A model generated the notes under the pieces. The model was not told the origin of the DNA. It made no database searches and saw nothing but the letters and a program-made list of their open reading frames with translations. 64,000 nucleotides of DNA from Trichopus zeylanicus subsp. travancoricus (Eukaryota; Streptophyta; Magnoliopsida; Dioscoreales; Dioscoreaceae): assembly GCA_005019695.1 (NCBI GenBank), contig RXID01015574.1:1-64000 (forward strand). Reading direction: 5' to 3'. A program made the position numbers and the translations under genes. Of the stretch, positions 23,981 through 36,029 are shown one piece after another; position 1 is the stretch's first letter; the number at the start of each line of letters is the position of its first letter.

Positions 23981-24861
23981 CTTATGAAGATCAGATTGAT
24001 CTTCATTCAAAATTTTAAACTCGTGACGATCCATTGTTTTAGATGTGGATAAAGTTTGTTTAAATGTGGATTCTATCTCAGTTTGGATGAGGATAAGATC
24101 CTTAATTTAGATATTTAAATCATGGATGAGAATTTTGTTTAAATTTCATATTATGGATGAAATTGTACTTTTTTGCAAAATCATAAAATTCAGGGGACTA
24201 TTTGCAATTTATAAATTTTAGCAAACTTTTTTGTAAAGGGGACTTGTTTATAAAGTTTTGAAACATTCAAAGTTTTATTTGAATAAAATTTGAACTTATT
24301 CAAAAATAAAAATTTTTGAGCGACTTATTTGCAAAAGTCAAAATTCTAGGGGCTTATTAATAAAATAAATAAAAAATTTTAGAGGGGTTTATTTACAAAC
24401 CCTAAGTTTCATGGGGACCAAATCATAATTATTGACCCTTTAAGGGGCTTATTTGCAAACCCAAAATTTTGAGAAAAAATTTTGTAATTTTAGGATTTTA
24501 TTAGATGTTTCTGTAATTTTTTTATTTCAGAGACTTATTTGTAAGAAAAATTCAGCCAAAAATTCATTTATTAAGGTTTATTCAATCCAAGGACCTATTT
24601 GTAAAATTTTTATATTTTGTCATTTTGGCCCAAATTTTAGATGAATTTTGGTCCAAAAATCCAACCCAATTAGTCGATTTGGATTAGTCCTAGTTAGAGC
24701 CTGAATTTTCAAATGATTTGAGCTCAATTTTTTTGATCAAACTTGGACGTGATTTAAGTTTGACTGAGACTCATATTTGAGACATAAATTTAGTATCATA
24801 CAAGTCTTAATTTTTAATATATTTTATTTAAATTTAATTGTGGTAAAAATTACCTTAAATA

Positions 24862-25966
24862 GGTGGTCCTAGGGAGAGAAGGAGAACAGACAAATAAAAA
24901 AAAAAGAGCGAAACTAAGTTTGAAATTTCACCTCTTTAGTCTTTGATTTTTCTTGATAAACTTTTTCGACAATGGCCTTCCAATCCTCTCTCATTCTGTT
25001 CTGATCTCTATTCTTTGCTCCTTTTTTTTGAATTTTTCTTTCCAGTTCAACAAGTTTATATCGAACTCGAAGAGATGAAGTTGGGTTGGAAATGACCTTC
25101 CTCGTCTTTGAATTTTCGAATAATGAATATGGATGTAAATGGATATGGATTTGGGTTATCCGAAATTTGGATAAATTTGTCAAGAGATGTGGATGAATCT
25201 GTTTATTGTAGATGAGGATAACTTAAAAGTTTTATTCATCTTGGATATCAAAATTATAGAGGGGTTGTTTGCATTTTTTGCAAAAAATAAGACTAAATTA
25301 TAATTTATAAATTTTAGGGGTTTCTTGTAAAAAAACTTATTTATAAAGTTTTACAACTTTTAGGGTCCCTTTTGAATATAATTCAGACTTATTCACAAAT
25401 AAAAATTTTTGAGAGACTTATTTGCAAAAAAGTTAAAATTCTAGGGGCTTATTTATAAATAAAAAATTTTGGAGAGGTTTATTTGCAAACCTTGGATTTC
25501 ATAGGGACCAAATCATAATTGTTGATTTTTTGAGAGGTTTATTTGCAAACATTAAATTTTGCCAAACTAATATGTAATTTAAGGATTTTATTAGAATTTT
25601 CTGTAAAATTCTTATTTTAGGGACCTATTTGTAGCAAAAATATAGCCAAAAACCCATTTATGAAGATTTATTCAATCTAGAGGCCTATTCGCAAAATATT
25701 TATATTTTGTAATTTTGGCCCAGATTTTCGATGGATTTTGGGTCCAATTCTAGTCCAAAAATCTAGTCCAATTAGCCCATTTAAATTAGACCTAGTTTGA
25801 ATCCGAATTTTCCAATGATTCAAGTCCAAATTGACCTCAATTTTGGGTTAAACTCGGACGTGATTTAATTTTGAGTGAGACCCATATTTGAGCTATAATT
25901 TAGTAGCATACAAGTTTCAATCTAAATCATATTTCAATCAAATTTGATTGTGGCAAAAATCACCCA
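24862..25966 (-). mobile_element. Tat element B, truncated 3' LTR
   Basis: On the minus strand it begins TTTGGGTGATTTTTGCCAC at 25966, right after a polypurine tract. It follows the 5' LTR of B module by module (AT-rich repeats 25255-25720, a TATA region near 25055 that is mutated, and the segment shared with 40525-40760). It stops at GGTGGTCC, 24862, where the outer end of the LTR of A begins. The remaining 4-5 kb expected for this LTR are missing. Either A inserted here and the far part was lost, or the two LTRs recombined. Confidence 0.75.
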
Positions 25967-25986
25967 AACAAATTGCCCCTTTTGCA
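25967..25986 (-). other. Polypurine tract of element B
   Basis: GCAAAAGGGGCAATTTGTT on the minus strand immediately before the 3' LTR start. Confidence 0.65.
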
Positions 25987-26079
25987 GTCTATTCTCGAGT
26001 TCTAGCGAGAGGAGAGGGTGGGAACAATTTTCAATTACTTGTCCTTGCATCAATATTTCAAGAGTTGACTATATGAGTT

Positions 26080-26515
26080 TGAATTTCCCCCAAGAGTGGA
26101 CTTAGATTGCTATGTGAGAGTGGACTTGGTTCACCATGTGAGAGTGGACTTGGTTTGCCACATAAAAGTGGACTTAAATTGTTATATAGAAGTGAACTTA
26201 GTTTGGCACGTAGAAGTAGACTTGGGTTGCCACGTGAAAGTGAACTTAAAGTTACCATGTGAAAGTGGACTTGATTTTCCATGTGAAAGTGGACTTAGTT
26301 TACCACATGGAAATGGATTTAGTTGCCATGTGAGAGTGGACTTAATTTGCCATGTGGAAGTAGACTTAGTTTGTCATGTAAGAGTGGACTTAGTTGCCAT
26401 GTGAGAGTGGACTTAGTTTGCCTCATGAAAGTGGACTCAATTTACCATAAGAAGTGGACAGTCTGCCTCGTGAAAGTGAACTTAATATGTCGTGTAAATG
26501 CAGGCTCAGTAGCCA
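26080..26515 (-). repeat. ~25-bp minisatellite in the pol-to-PPT spacer of B
   Basis: About 17-18 copies of GAGAGTGGACTTAGTTTGCC plus ATGT-type bases. It translates as short-period CHVRVDLV or CESGLSLP strings, which explains the long spurious ORFs on both strands. Confidence 0.9.
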
Positions 26516-26664
26516 CACAAGATAGATGGAGTTTTGTGTCCATGTTTTACCTTAAGAAACATGGAGTGCATGTTTGACTGAGCATTCCGTTTTCAGAAAG
26601 TCAAGAGTTCCATCATAGATAAATCATAGACACTTTTTGTTATTATTATTGTTACCCCTAGGGC

Positions 26665-27720
26665 TTAGGCATAGTATCTTTTGAGGAATCAGTTGTTGAT
26701 TGGTGGCATAAGTCTTTCCTACTTGTCATCAATTAGTTGGTAGGATCCTCCTTCAAATATTCTTTCGATAATATGAGGGCCTTCCCAACTAGGCATGAAT
26801 TTTTCTTTCGTGTTTGGGTTTGGGATTATGGGTCTTCTTAGAACTAAGACCATTTCTCCCTTCTGGAATGACCTAAGCCGAGCCATCTTGTTGTAGGCCC
26901 TAGCCATTTGTACTTAATGCATTTTCAAGTTTTGTTGTGCTGCAAACCTTGTCTTGTCTAAAGAGTCTAGCTCATCAAGGCAAAGATGAACATTGTCTTC
27001 TCTTGTGATTTCTTCTTGCAAGGCAATCCTTAGCCAGGAAATTTACACTTTCAGTGATAAAACTACCTCAGTCTTGAACACTAATGTATATGACATTGAT
27101 TGGGTAGGTGTCTCAGCAAGCTTTTGGTGTGAGTCTTTTTGTTTCTGGCAATAATTTTCTTTAGGATCTTAGAGAGGGTCTTGTTAAATGCCTCAATGAG
27201 CCCATTAGCTCTAGCATTGTAGATAGATGAATATCTCTAATCTATCTTGTGATGATATGTGAATTGTCCTACCTTGAAGCTTCTGAAGGATGGTCCATTA
27301 TTAGAGATGATCCTTCGAGGAATATCGAATCAATACAAAATATTTACTTAAAAGAAGCAAATAACAACATCCTCTTTTACCACTTTTAATGGAATCGCTT
27401 CAGCCCACTAAGAGAAATAATTGGTTGCTACTACTATGAAGCGATGTCCTATAGAGGAAGATAGTTCAATTGGGCCAATGACATCTATACCTTATATCTC
27501 GAATGACCATGAAAATATTATTAGATGTAGAGGATTTGGATATTGGTGAATGAAGTCACCATAAATTTGGCATAGGTGACATCTTCTTGCATATTCAATG
27601 CAATTTCCTACCATCATGGTCCAATAGTAGCCCATACACTTAATCTTCATCATTATTTCATTATTTTTGGACCCGATTGATGAGCCCTATAGACCCTAGA
27701 AAGCGCATGCCCTTCTTTCT
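26665..27720 (-). pseudogene. Element B integrase (broken)
   Basis: Same layout as in A. The first catalytic D is kept (GIDVIGPIEP), the second is N (ISNNGPSF), and the E is kept (NGLIEAFN). The C-terminus at 26719-26907 is open: MARAYNKMARLRSFQKGEM, LRRPIIPN, then PSWEGPHIIERIFEGG, the GPY/F module. It ends RYYA-stop at 26665. Several stops (for example before RYSSIYNARANG) and frame changes destroy the frame. Confidence 0.82.
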
Positions 27721-27859
27721 GAGTTGTGATTATGCATATTTATCTTTTGGGAGTTATCCACATTTGAGATAGTTGGTAAATAGTATTTTATTTCCTCTTC
27801 TACTAGTTTAGATTCAGTCCTCTCATGCTTGATGTTAAAGACTGAGTCATCACTTGTCT

Positions 27860-28370
27860 ACTATGGACTGTGATTAGGATTTTTTCTTGATCAGGGTTAA
27901 CCAGTAGTGCCTTGGCTAGTTTGGCTAAGGAGTCAGCTTTTGTATTGATAGACTAAGAAACTTTAGTTATTCGAATATAATAAATTTGCTTTATGAGCTC
28001 TTAAGCCTTTTCATGGTATTTTAGAAGCTCAAATTTGTGGAGTTTATATTTACCTTAGACTTGACTGATAACTAGTTATGAATCACTGAAAATATATGGG
28101 CGTGATATTTCCATATTGAGGGCTATTTCCAGTCCTTTAATTAGGGCCTCATATCAAATTTCATTATTTGTGCATGGTTTTAAGAGGGAATAGGAGTATC
28201 ATAAAATGCCCCTATTATGAGTGACATGAGTCCAATGCCTACTTTGATTTGTGGAAGTTTGGTTTGATCCCTAGTTTGATGGATGATGTTCCATCAAAGT
28301 ATAGCTTCCAGTAAGATTCTGTTTCTTCAACCCAAAGGATCTCTTTGTTAGGGAGCTCACAACTCAGAGG
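27860..28370 (-). pseudogene. Element B second (Tat-type) RNase H
   Basis: Starts near SYWKLYFDGTSSIKLGIKP (the 3' part of the 28239-28514 open stretch) and continues with a segment in which SDS-stop-LVI replaces the usual SDSQLV: the aspartate is kept but the glutamine codon has become TAA (near 28075). The homologous domain in A has lost the aspartate instead, so the two copies decayed independently. Confidence 0.75.
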
Positions 28371-28379
28371 GGAATTGTT

Positions 28380-28880
28380 TGGTACTAGATAAGTTGCATG
28401 AAAATCGGTAAGGGCTTGCCCTTTGACTACCTTTTGGGGAATGAATTTGATATCATATTCCATGAGAATTAAATCCCACATTGCTAGCTTCCCAGTGAGT
28501 ATAGGCCTAGTCATTATTTTATGGGATCAATCTTTGATATTAAAATAACTTAATGAGAAAGCAAATAATATCTCAGCTTGTTGACCTCAAATATGAGTGC
28601 CAAATAATACTTTTCAATGGGGGAATAGTTATTTTCTACCCCCACTAGTATTCTACTCAAATAGTAGAGTGTATTTTCTTTACTCTCTTTATTATTCTGG
28701 GTGAGAAGTGCCCCCAAGAATTCTTCTATTGCTACCATATAGAGGATAAAGGGTTTGAGTAGAGGTGTTGTTAGGAATGGTGGCTTTAGGAGATACTGCT
28801 TGATCTCTTCAAAGGCCTGTTAATAGTCTTGATCCCAAATGAATGAAGTGTCCTTCTTCATCACTTGGAAAAAGGCTTTC
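28380..28880 (-). pseudogene. Element B RT-linked RNase H
   Basis: The open segment at 28550-28738 reads EEFLGALLTQNNKESKE, LYYLSRILVGVENNYSPIEK, LRYYLLSH. After a gap, MTRPILTGKLAMWDLILMEY and IKFIPQKVVKGQALTDF follow (28410-28514). These match the connection/RNase H part of Tat RTs. Confidence 0.8.
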
Positions 28881-29765
28881 ATCTTCTAGAGAGGTTTAAA
28901 ATGAATCTTCTTATGTATGTAAGTCGGGCTTGGAATAACCTCAATTGCTTTAAATTGTTGGGTGGTGGCATATCAAAGATAACATTAATCTTAGATGGAT
29001 CAATTTCAATCCCTTAATATTTAATAACAAAGTTGAGAAATTTTCCCAATGATACACTGAAAGCACATTTCATAAGACTCATCCTTAAGTTATATTTCCT
29101 AAGATGGTCAAATACCACTCTTAGATCTTGCACGTGCCTGTCTTTGGACTTAGTTTTGATCACTAAGTCATCTATATAACATTCCAATAATTGGTTTATG
29201 AGGTCATCTAATATTTGACTCATGGCCCTTTGATAAGTAGTGTTTGTATTCTTGAGCCCAAACGGCATCACCTTGTAGTAGTAAATGCCAACTGGCATCT
29301 AGAAGGTTGCATGTGTCTCATCATCAAGATGCATCTAGATCTAATTATGTCCCGAAAAACCATCCATGAAAGAGAGTATTTAGAAGTCAGCCATGTTATC
29401 AATCATGATTTTTATTATTGGCAATGGAAAATCATCTTTTGGATATGCTTTATTTAAGTTCCTATAGTCCACATAAATGCATATTTGGCCGTTCTTTTTC
29501 TTGACTAACAAGATGCTTGCCACCTAATTTGGATATTTTTCCTCTCTGATGAAGCCTATTTCAATCAATTTCTTTCTTTCTTCTATCACATGCTATTCTA
29601 GGTTGAGTTTCATCTTCCTAGGTACTTGTTTGATAGGCAAAAGCTTGGGATTGATGACCAGTTTGCAGACTACAACTTTAAGATCTAGTCTAGGCATCTC
29701 CTTATAGCTCTATCCGAAGCAGTCAATGTACTGTTGTAGCACTACTTTGAGCTGGATTTGGCTTT
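28880..29765 (-). pseudogene. Element B reverse transcriptase (broken)
   Basis: The first catalytic aspartate is present in SFMDGFSGHN (near 29370), and the YxDD box is intact as YIDD (29167-29178) within ECYIDDLVIKTKS. The stretch 29014-29298 is open and covers MPFGLKNTNTTYQRAM through LRKYNLRMSLMKCAFSVS. Upstream there are stops and frame changes around 29330-29560. B is the copy with the best-preserved RT palm motifs on the minus strand. Confidence 0.85.
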
Positions 29766-29769
29766 CCTC

Positions 29770-30840
29770 TTAAAACTAAGTGCTGATAAAAGTTAGCTTG
29801 GGTTCCTTTGAGCCCAGGTTAATCTCTATCAATTTATCGACTGTGGCTTGCACCCCATCCTCAAGTTTTGGTAGAGCTTCTTTTGGTTTGAGAATAATTT
29901 CTTCACCAAGTGATTCATTATGTCAAGTGAGGTTTGGTGAAGGTTCTTCTGAGGGTGTTTCAGTTGTACCATGCCCCCTTTCTTTTGGTTCCAATGAGAT
30001 TCCACTGAGGATTTCACTATCTTGTGGTGTTTGAAAAGTTGTAGTCACCTGGCACACGTGTCAAGGGGTATTGATATCATTCGATCATCTTGAATATCGA
30101 AGAGAGGTTCAATGGTAATCATAAGACGTGTGGGTGTTTGGAGTAACATAGCCTAGTCCTTTAGTGTTCTTGTTCCCTCTTCCAGGAATATAAGCCCATC
30201 CTTGGGGTGAATCCCATAGATTCCTGAAGAAATGACTCTTTCTCTTTATCTAGGGACGTCCATAGCCAAATTTGTTGATCATCTAATGAAACTGATTTGC
30301 AAAATATTTAGGCATAACTACTAGTTGATGGTCACCATCAATCGCTAGACCTTCAGTCCCCAGGATTTCATTTATAGTTGGGGCATAAGAGATTGCCTTG
30401 TAAAATAGCATTTCCTTTTCTCCTTTGTGCCATAGAGGAATGTAGAAGGTTGTTAATTCTTCCATGACATTGATGCTCAACTCATCTAACAACTTAAATA
30501 AGCCTTTTGGGACTTGAATAACAAGTAGAGTATTTTTTATTTGACCTCTGTTATCATCTTTGTCAGAACTATAACTAACTAGGTAGACTTGAAGGATATC
30601 TTCATCCAAAGAAGTTGGGTCAAAATCGCTTTGTAGGTGAGGAGGAGCAAAGATCAAGCTAGCAATCTTTTTCTTTACTTGACTAATAAAAGCAGACCCC
30701 CTTATCAATATCAAATCTCTAGTAGTATTTTATGTCATCATAATGTAGCTCATAAACATCAGAAGGGTGCACATCACCATCAATTTGGTGTTCTTCACCA
30801 TCGTTGAAGTATTGGTTTAGAGTTGATGGTACTACTTTAT
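29770..30840 (-). pseudogene. Element B protease-to-RT linker
   Basis: Two open stretches. At 30283-30714 the text includes KKKIASLIFAPPHLQSDFDP, TFYIPLWHKGEKEMLFYKA and EILGTEGLAIDGDHQL. At 29829-30017 it includes NQKKGGMVQLKHPQ. The 143-residue stretch is the longest surviving coding piece of B. Homologous linkers are in A and C. Confidence 0.72.
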
Positions 30841-30844
30841 TTTC

Positions 30845-31256
30845 ATATAGCCACGACCTCCCTAGTAATGCTTTATACAGCATTTGATATCGATCGCATA
30901 AAATTTGGTATCTATCATCAGCTCACCTACTTTCAGGAGGATAGTTATGTATCCTAGAGCTCTTTGGTGGTTTTATTATACCCTTGTATGGTTATAATCT
31001 CAAGTGATAGATGATACACATCTAAAGTTAGAGCTCTTATTGTTCAGAGAGTCATCAAATTGACTGAGTAACCTAGGTTAATTAGGATGCAATTAGTCTC
31101 GATCCCATTTCTATTTTTTGTGATGTACAATAGTCTATTGTGGTCTATTGTTCCAGATATCAGGTCATTATTTGTGAAGGTGATGGTAGGAGTTTGGCAT
31201 GTACACAAAGACACCTTCAACTTTTCTTTAACAAAATATGCTTGATAGTCAGACAA
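30845..31256 (-). pseudogene. Element B aspartic protease (active site lost)
   Basis: The open stretch 31044-31256 reads SDYQAYFVKEKLKVSLC, PTITFTNNDLISGTIDHNR and ILINLGYSVNLM. The catalytic D is N (plus positions 31077-31079), and the S-S pair is Y-S. The downstream half is interrupted. Confidence 0.72.
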
Positions 31257-31299
31257 ATTCTACAAGATGTACACTAGTGTATCCCTAAGTTCTTATGAC

Positions 31300-34200
31300 A
31301 TCATCAAGGTGTCAAAAACACTCAACATAGCAAGGATCTTCTTGAGGTAGGTTGGTATATTATATTCTACCTTTTTGAGTGTAGTTCAGCATGTGAAGGC
31401 TCAATGCCCTCATTTATCTAAATTGCCTTTTGCTTATCCTTGGGGATATTCTTGTCCCTAGGCATTGGAGCTTGTTTAAAGGTAGCACCTTTCCACCTTG
31501 GAGTTGTACCTAGTTTGCTCTTCTTAGTTGATATCTGACATCATAAGACCAACGAGGTTTATCTTCAGAATCACTCTTGAGGCTAATAATGCAACAAGAA
31601 GTAGAGGACTCTTGCGCCCATTAATCACTTCCTTGAATGTCCTTGGAGGATGTGATTGACTGACAATCATTTCATTTAATATTAGAATTAGGCACTTGAG
31701 GTTTCCTTATAGGGAGGTCTTTAGAAACTCTCTGGATGAACCCTTCTATTTCGTCAGTTGGCATAACCTTCTTTAGGACTTTATATTTTGGATGTCTCGT
31801 TTGTGGATGTCTAGACTTGTTTGGTTGTGGATATTTAAATTGATTTGATGTAGGGGTGGAATGAGTTTTAGCATTAGCTTGTTTGATCCTCTCTTGAAAT
31901 GCCTACTTCTTCCTTTGGCACTTGCTAGTGTAGGGCCTTTTGAAGTGATCATAAAGTTGTTCTAAGTCAAATATGGAGTCATATTTATCATTTGTGCCTT
32001 GTATGCATAATTCCACTAAAGTTGGTAAAGCACACCCTTCTGTAGGTTCTAGGATTGGGACCTCACAAACCTAACATGTTGAACATTTGTTGCTGGATTG
32101 CCTAATAGAGGCTAGGATAGTAGCTTGCCAATGTTCATCTCAGACATATGAGTCACCATGCAACAAGAGGATATAGACTTAGCTAACTCTCTTTGATAGT
32201 GTCTAGCTTTCTTGACTCATCTCTAGAGTAAGTGGCACAAATGGTTGTCTTGATCCTGAGGAGGGTTGGTAAGTGGTTTTTCACCACTCCTATGAGGTCT
32301 TTTGTGTGACTTTGTCTTTTCTACTAGCACCTTCGCTATCCCCTCAACTTTCTCACAAAGCATGGTAGTCATATTTATCATACTTTCCATATGGGAAATT
32401 ATAGCCTGCATGTGCTTGTTCAACATTTGCATTTGCCCCTTGACAAACCTCATGTTAGTTGCAGCTAGCTCTTTAATACTATCTAGCTGTAGCTTGAGCA
32501 TGCCATAATTGTACTCACAAGTGAACCACTCTCTAAGATAGTCATCTAGAGAGTAGCTTTCAAGGAGACCTGTGGGATCTCTTATTTCATTAGTATCATC
32601 CCTAATGAACCTATTTGCTTCTTCTTGCCTTGCACCCTAAATTTCTTCGTCATTGAAGAAAAATGGTGGGAATTGGCTTTATTGTAAACCTCAGGTGGTA
32701 AATAAGGCAGAGCATGTTGCCACCAAAAGTTCACTTTCTTCTTCTTCTATATCAAAGTTTTCTAGTAAAGCATTGAGTTTGTCATGGAAGAATTCTTCAA
32801 GAGTTACTTGGCCTGTTTCTCCCTGAACATATTCATCCAAAACATCAATGTATTTTAGGATGGCTGATTTCTTGACATCATATTCACCTGGCTAATCTAC
32901 CTTCTTCTTCTTGCTTCTGTTCTTTCTCTTCTTGAAGCTTTGAGTAGGTAAGATGGTTTATTCTAGTGAGGCTTTCTTCATTAGTTTCTTTAGCCTTTTT
33001 GAAATGTAGACATTCCATAAGTGCCTTTGTCCAAGGGTATCTTGTGCTTCTTCTCTAAAGAGAATTTCAGCAAGTAGTTCATGATATTTGAATACAGTAA
33101 TATAATTCATGTGTTTAGTGGGTGTTTGAAGAAGGACTGCCTTTAAGAGAGTCAGCTTGCCTTCTTGATATTACTTCTTAAGCCAATCTTTGAACATATA
33201 GTAGTCTTCAATGGTATGCCTTAGAATTCTGTAGTAAGGATAATGGTTCAAACAATCTATTTTGTTAGCCTCACCTAGCCTCTTGGATTCTATCAATTGA
33301 AGGCTTAATTTCAGGGCGTCCTAGAATATTTTACCTACTCTCTTTTGAAAGAATATTTCTTTCTAAGCCTTTATTGGAGATCATTGGATTGTTCAACTTC
33401 TCCTTCTCCTCCAAGTGCTCATGGCTTCTAAGGATTACCCTTGTTCATAGTGAGGTTTGGAGGTTTCTTTTGGTCAGTTATTATGAATGTAGCCTCACAT
33501 TTTTAGAAGTCTCTCCACACTTCACCTTATCTTTTTCTAGTCTGAAGCTTTGTGAACTAGATAAGTTTGGTGGGTTAATCTTTCCAATTGCTTGACTTGC
33601 ATGATGAGGTCTTGAAAAGTATGGATAGAAGAGGCACTCATATAGGATACCATCCATCTCCTCTTATGTTGCTGAGAACTAGGTTCACTACCTCAAATTG
33701 TCTCATGGATTGCTTACACTTAATGTTGAACTTTCTCCATCATGTGATATAATCTAGAATTAACTTATTATAGCATTTCAATATCGAGACAAGATTGGCA
33801 ATGGTCACTTTATCACTAACTTCTCCAAACCTAATTTAGAAAGCCTCTCTCATTTGTGCCCAAGTTTGTATGGAATCTGGTTGTAAACTAGCATACCACT
33901 TGAATACTACTCCTATCAAACTTGCTAAAAATTGGCAAAGTAACAACAAGGGATTATTATTTGAATCCTTATATAGGGTCACAAAGTGAGGTATGTGCTA
34001 TTCAGGATTGCCCAAGTCATATAAACTATTTGAAACTGGGCACTGTATAGCCTTTGGGATATTGCACTTGGTCGTGATGGCTAGGGCATGGTTTGTTAGC
34101 ATCGTTTATCTTACCTATCTCACTTCCTTATCTCAACTACACAACTACTATTTGTCATACTTATTATTGTATTTATACTGGGAGTTCCATATTATCAGGG

Positions 34201-35473
34201 ATCCCTAAAATTAGGGATTGTGTATCCCTTACTAGAGGAAGTGTTTGTGAAGGGCTTACATTTTTGTGGATCTCATCCATAGGAGATGCACCTTTTGTCA
34301 CCTTTGCTGCTTGAGATGGCTATCAAGATCATTCTAACTTATCGAGCTTTTGGTTCATTTGTAGCATCGTCTCTATCAACTTTAATACTTTCTTTTAAGC
34401 TTCATCTTTCTCTGTGCTTTGTGATCACAGGTATTCTTGCAGTGCTTATATGGTCACTTCTTGATTAGAGCTTTCCATTATGACCAAGGTTTCTATTAGA
34501 ACAAGATGGTTCCTATCTTGAGACTCAGGTATAGGATCTGGGTTGTGGCTAACTTCTCCCATTAGTTCAGTCATCTCATTCAAGAGTCTACTCATGGAGT
34601 GGGTCACCAGATCTTCTCTTTGACGTGGTAGTAAGGATTAGTCCACAAGGGCCCTCTCCTCTTGGATTTCTTCATTAGTAAACCTCACTCAAGCAACCTT
34701 CTTTAGGTGCTTGGTCGGTTGGGGTATGGGCTTGTGGTCCTTCCCAGAGTTATAGTGAGAAATAACTCCAATAGTGTGGGTGATCTCCTTTGGCGAGCCC
34801 TCGTGCTGGGTTGTAGCTTTATGGTGACTCTTGTATTTTTGTTTAGTAATTCACCCTTTTGCCACAATGTTAAGGCAAGACTGTTCCCACTGTTGTTTGC
34901 TCTTATTCTTCTCTAAACCCTTCTCTAAATTGCTTAATGGAGCAAAAAAGTTGGAGGTAGGGATGGTGATGACCGACTTCATTCAAGGGGCAGGCTTCCC
35001 AAATTGCTAAAGATTCCAACAACTTTTCCTTTAATTGTGATAGTTAAGATGATCTCTTCTTCATCGATACCTATGTCTAGATTTGCTTTTGATTTCCCCG
35101 TGTGAGGAGCTAGGTGAAGCTGTCTAAAAACTAAGTTTTGTTTTAGTCCTAGCCTCTGGAAAACTGATATCCTTTTTGCTTAATGTACAACTTCTAGCTC
35201 CATATTCAAATAGCCCTTCTTATTGGGAATGATGACATTGGACCTCTTTCCCCTTGATGGAAGGTGAGAAACATGCTGGTTTTGCATAATGATAGCTTCA
35301 ATTGGTGAAATAGTAGATGCCTTCTTGAACTGGACAATCTCAGAGATGATCTCGAACTTGATCTAAACTTTAGCTACTTCTATAGCAACCATTGACTAAG
35401 GTAAATGCATAGTTGATCCTGCCCCCAGGATAATGGTGTATCTTGGGACAAAAATATTCTTCATTGTTGCCAT
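31300..35473 (-). pseudogene. Element B gag (broken)
   Basis: Starts at ATG 35473 with MATMKNIFVPRYTIILGAG, followed soon by a stop. The Retrotrans_gag-type core near 33700-34080 contains FKWYASLQPDSIQTWAQMRE. The knuckle-like segment near 33200-33250 has lost its cysteines (YPYYRILRHTIEDYY). The C-terminal coiled-coil segment at 32223-32501 reads MLKLQLDSIKELAATNMRF and QMQMLNKHMQAI. About 800 bp at 31390-32210 have no close partner in A and may be an insertion or a region deleted from A. Confidence 0.78.
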
Positions 35474-35599
35474 TTGATTATTTCTTCTACAAAGGAGAAT
35501 ACAATCGATCAATCTTCAATTGTAATTCTACTTTATTAGTGTCTCTATCATATCAACTAGGTTTCGAGACTTGGAGGAGAAGTTAGGTCCCATTGGGTG
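35474..35599 (-). other. Element B leader with candidate primer-binding site
   Basis: After the LTR end ...AAATTCTGACA comes CACCCAATGGGACCTAACTTC on the minus strand, parallel to the leader of A. The tRNA was not identified. Confidence 0.45.
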
Positions 35600-36029
35600 T
35601 GTCAGAATTTATGGGATCAAAGTTTACTCCTCGAGATAGCAAAGACCTCAGGAGTGACATCGAATCATAAATCAAAATTTATTTTAATTTCAAGTGTGCT
35701 ATTAGATGTCATGGGAACATGACTTCCAATAGGTGCAAGCCCCTATTGTTAATTACCATGATGATTATCACGAACCTCTTAAGGTGAAAAATCTGGCTAA
35801 AAAAGTGACACAAAAAAAGAAAAGAAGAAAGTATTTGATTGATTTGAGAAAGATGGTATATGGCTTAAGTAAGGGTATGCCCTCACTTTACAATAAATTT
35901 CAACACAAAATTATAGAAAGCATGAAAGAAATAAAGAAAAGGGAAAAGAGAAAGAGTGGAGAAGAAGCTTAGATGTGTGCTATTGCCCTGCTCCCCTTGC
36001 ATTGGACTACATGGCATCTGACTCGGATC

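Larger units (their letters stand above)
19581..24857 (-). mobile_element. Tat element A, 5' LTR (5.3 kb)
   Basis: On the minus strand it starts near TTAAGGTAATTTTTACCAC (24857) and ends ...AATTTTAGCA (19581). Modules in sense order: AT-rich ~35-bp repeats (24130-24620), TATA box (23967-23980), GC-rich block (22925-23760), pyrimidine tract and (TA)n (22745-22925), G-rich block (22650-22745), 23-bp minisatellite (21330-22650), GTTCAA-rich block (20840-21300), 50-bp repeats (20020-20840), U5 end. It is 2 kb longer than the 3' LTR of A and differs in module order. Its outer edge abuts a fragment of the 3' LTR of B. Confidence 0.8.

Noticed and set aside
26096..26577. ORFs of 84-102 residues with CHVRVDLV or CESGL periods
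   Set aside because: They are translations of the 25-bp tandem repeat, occur on both strands and have no gene context. The same holds for 53493-53961.
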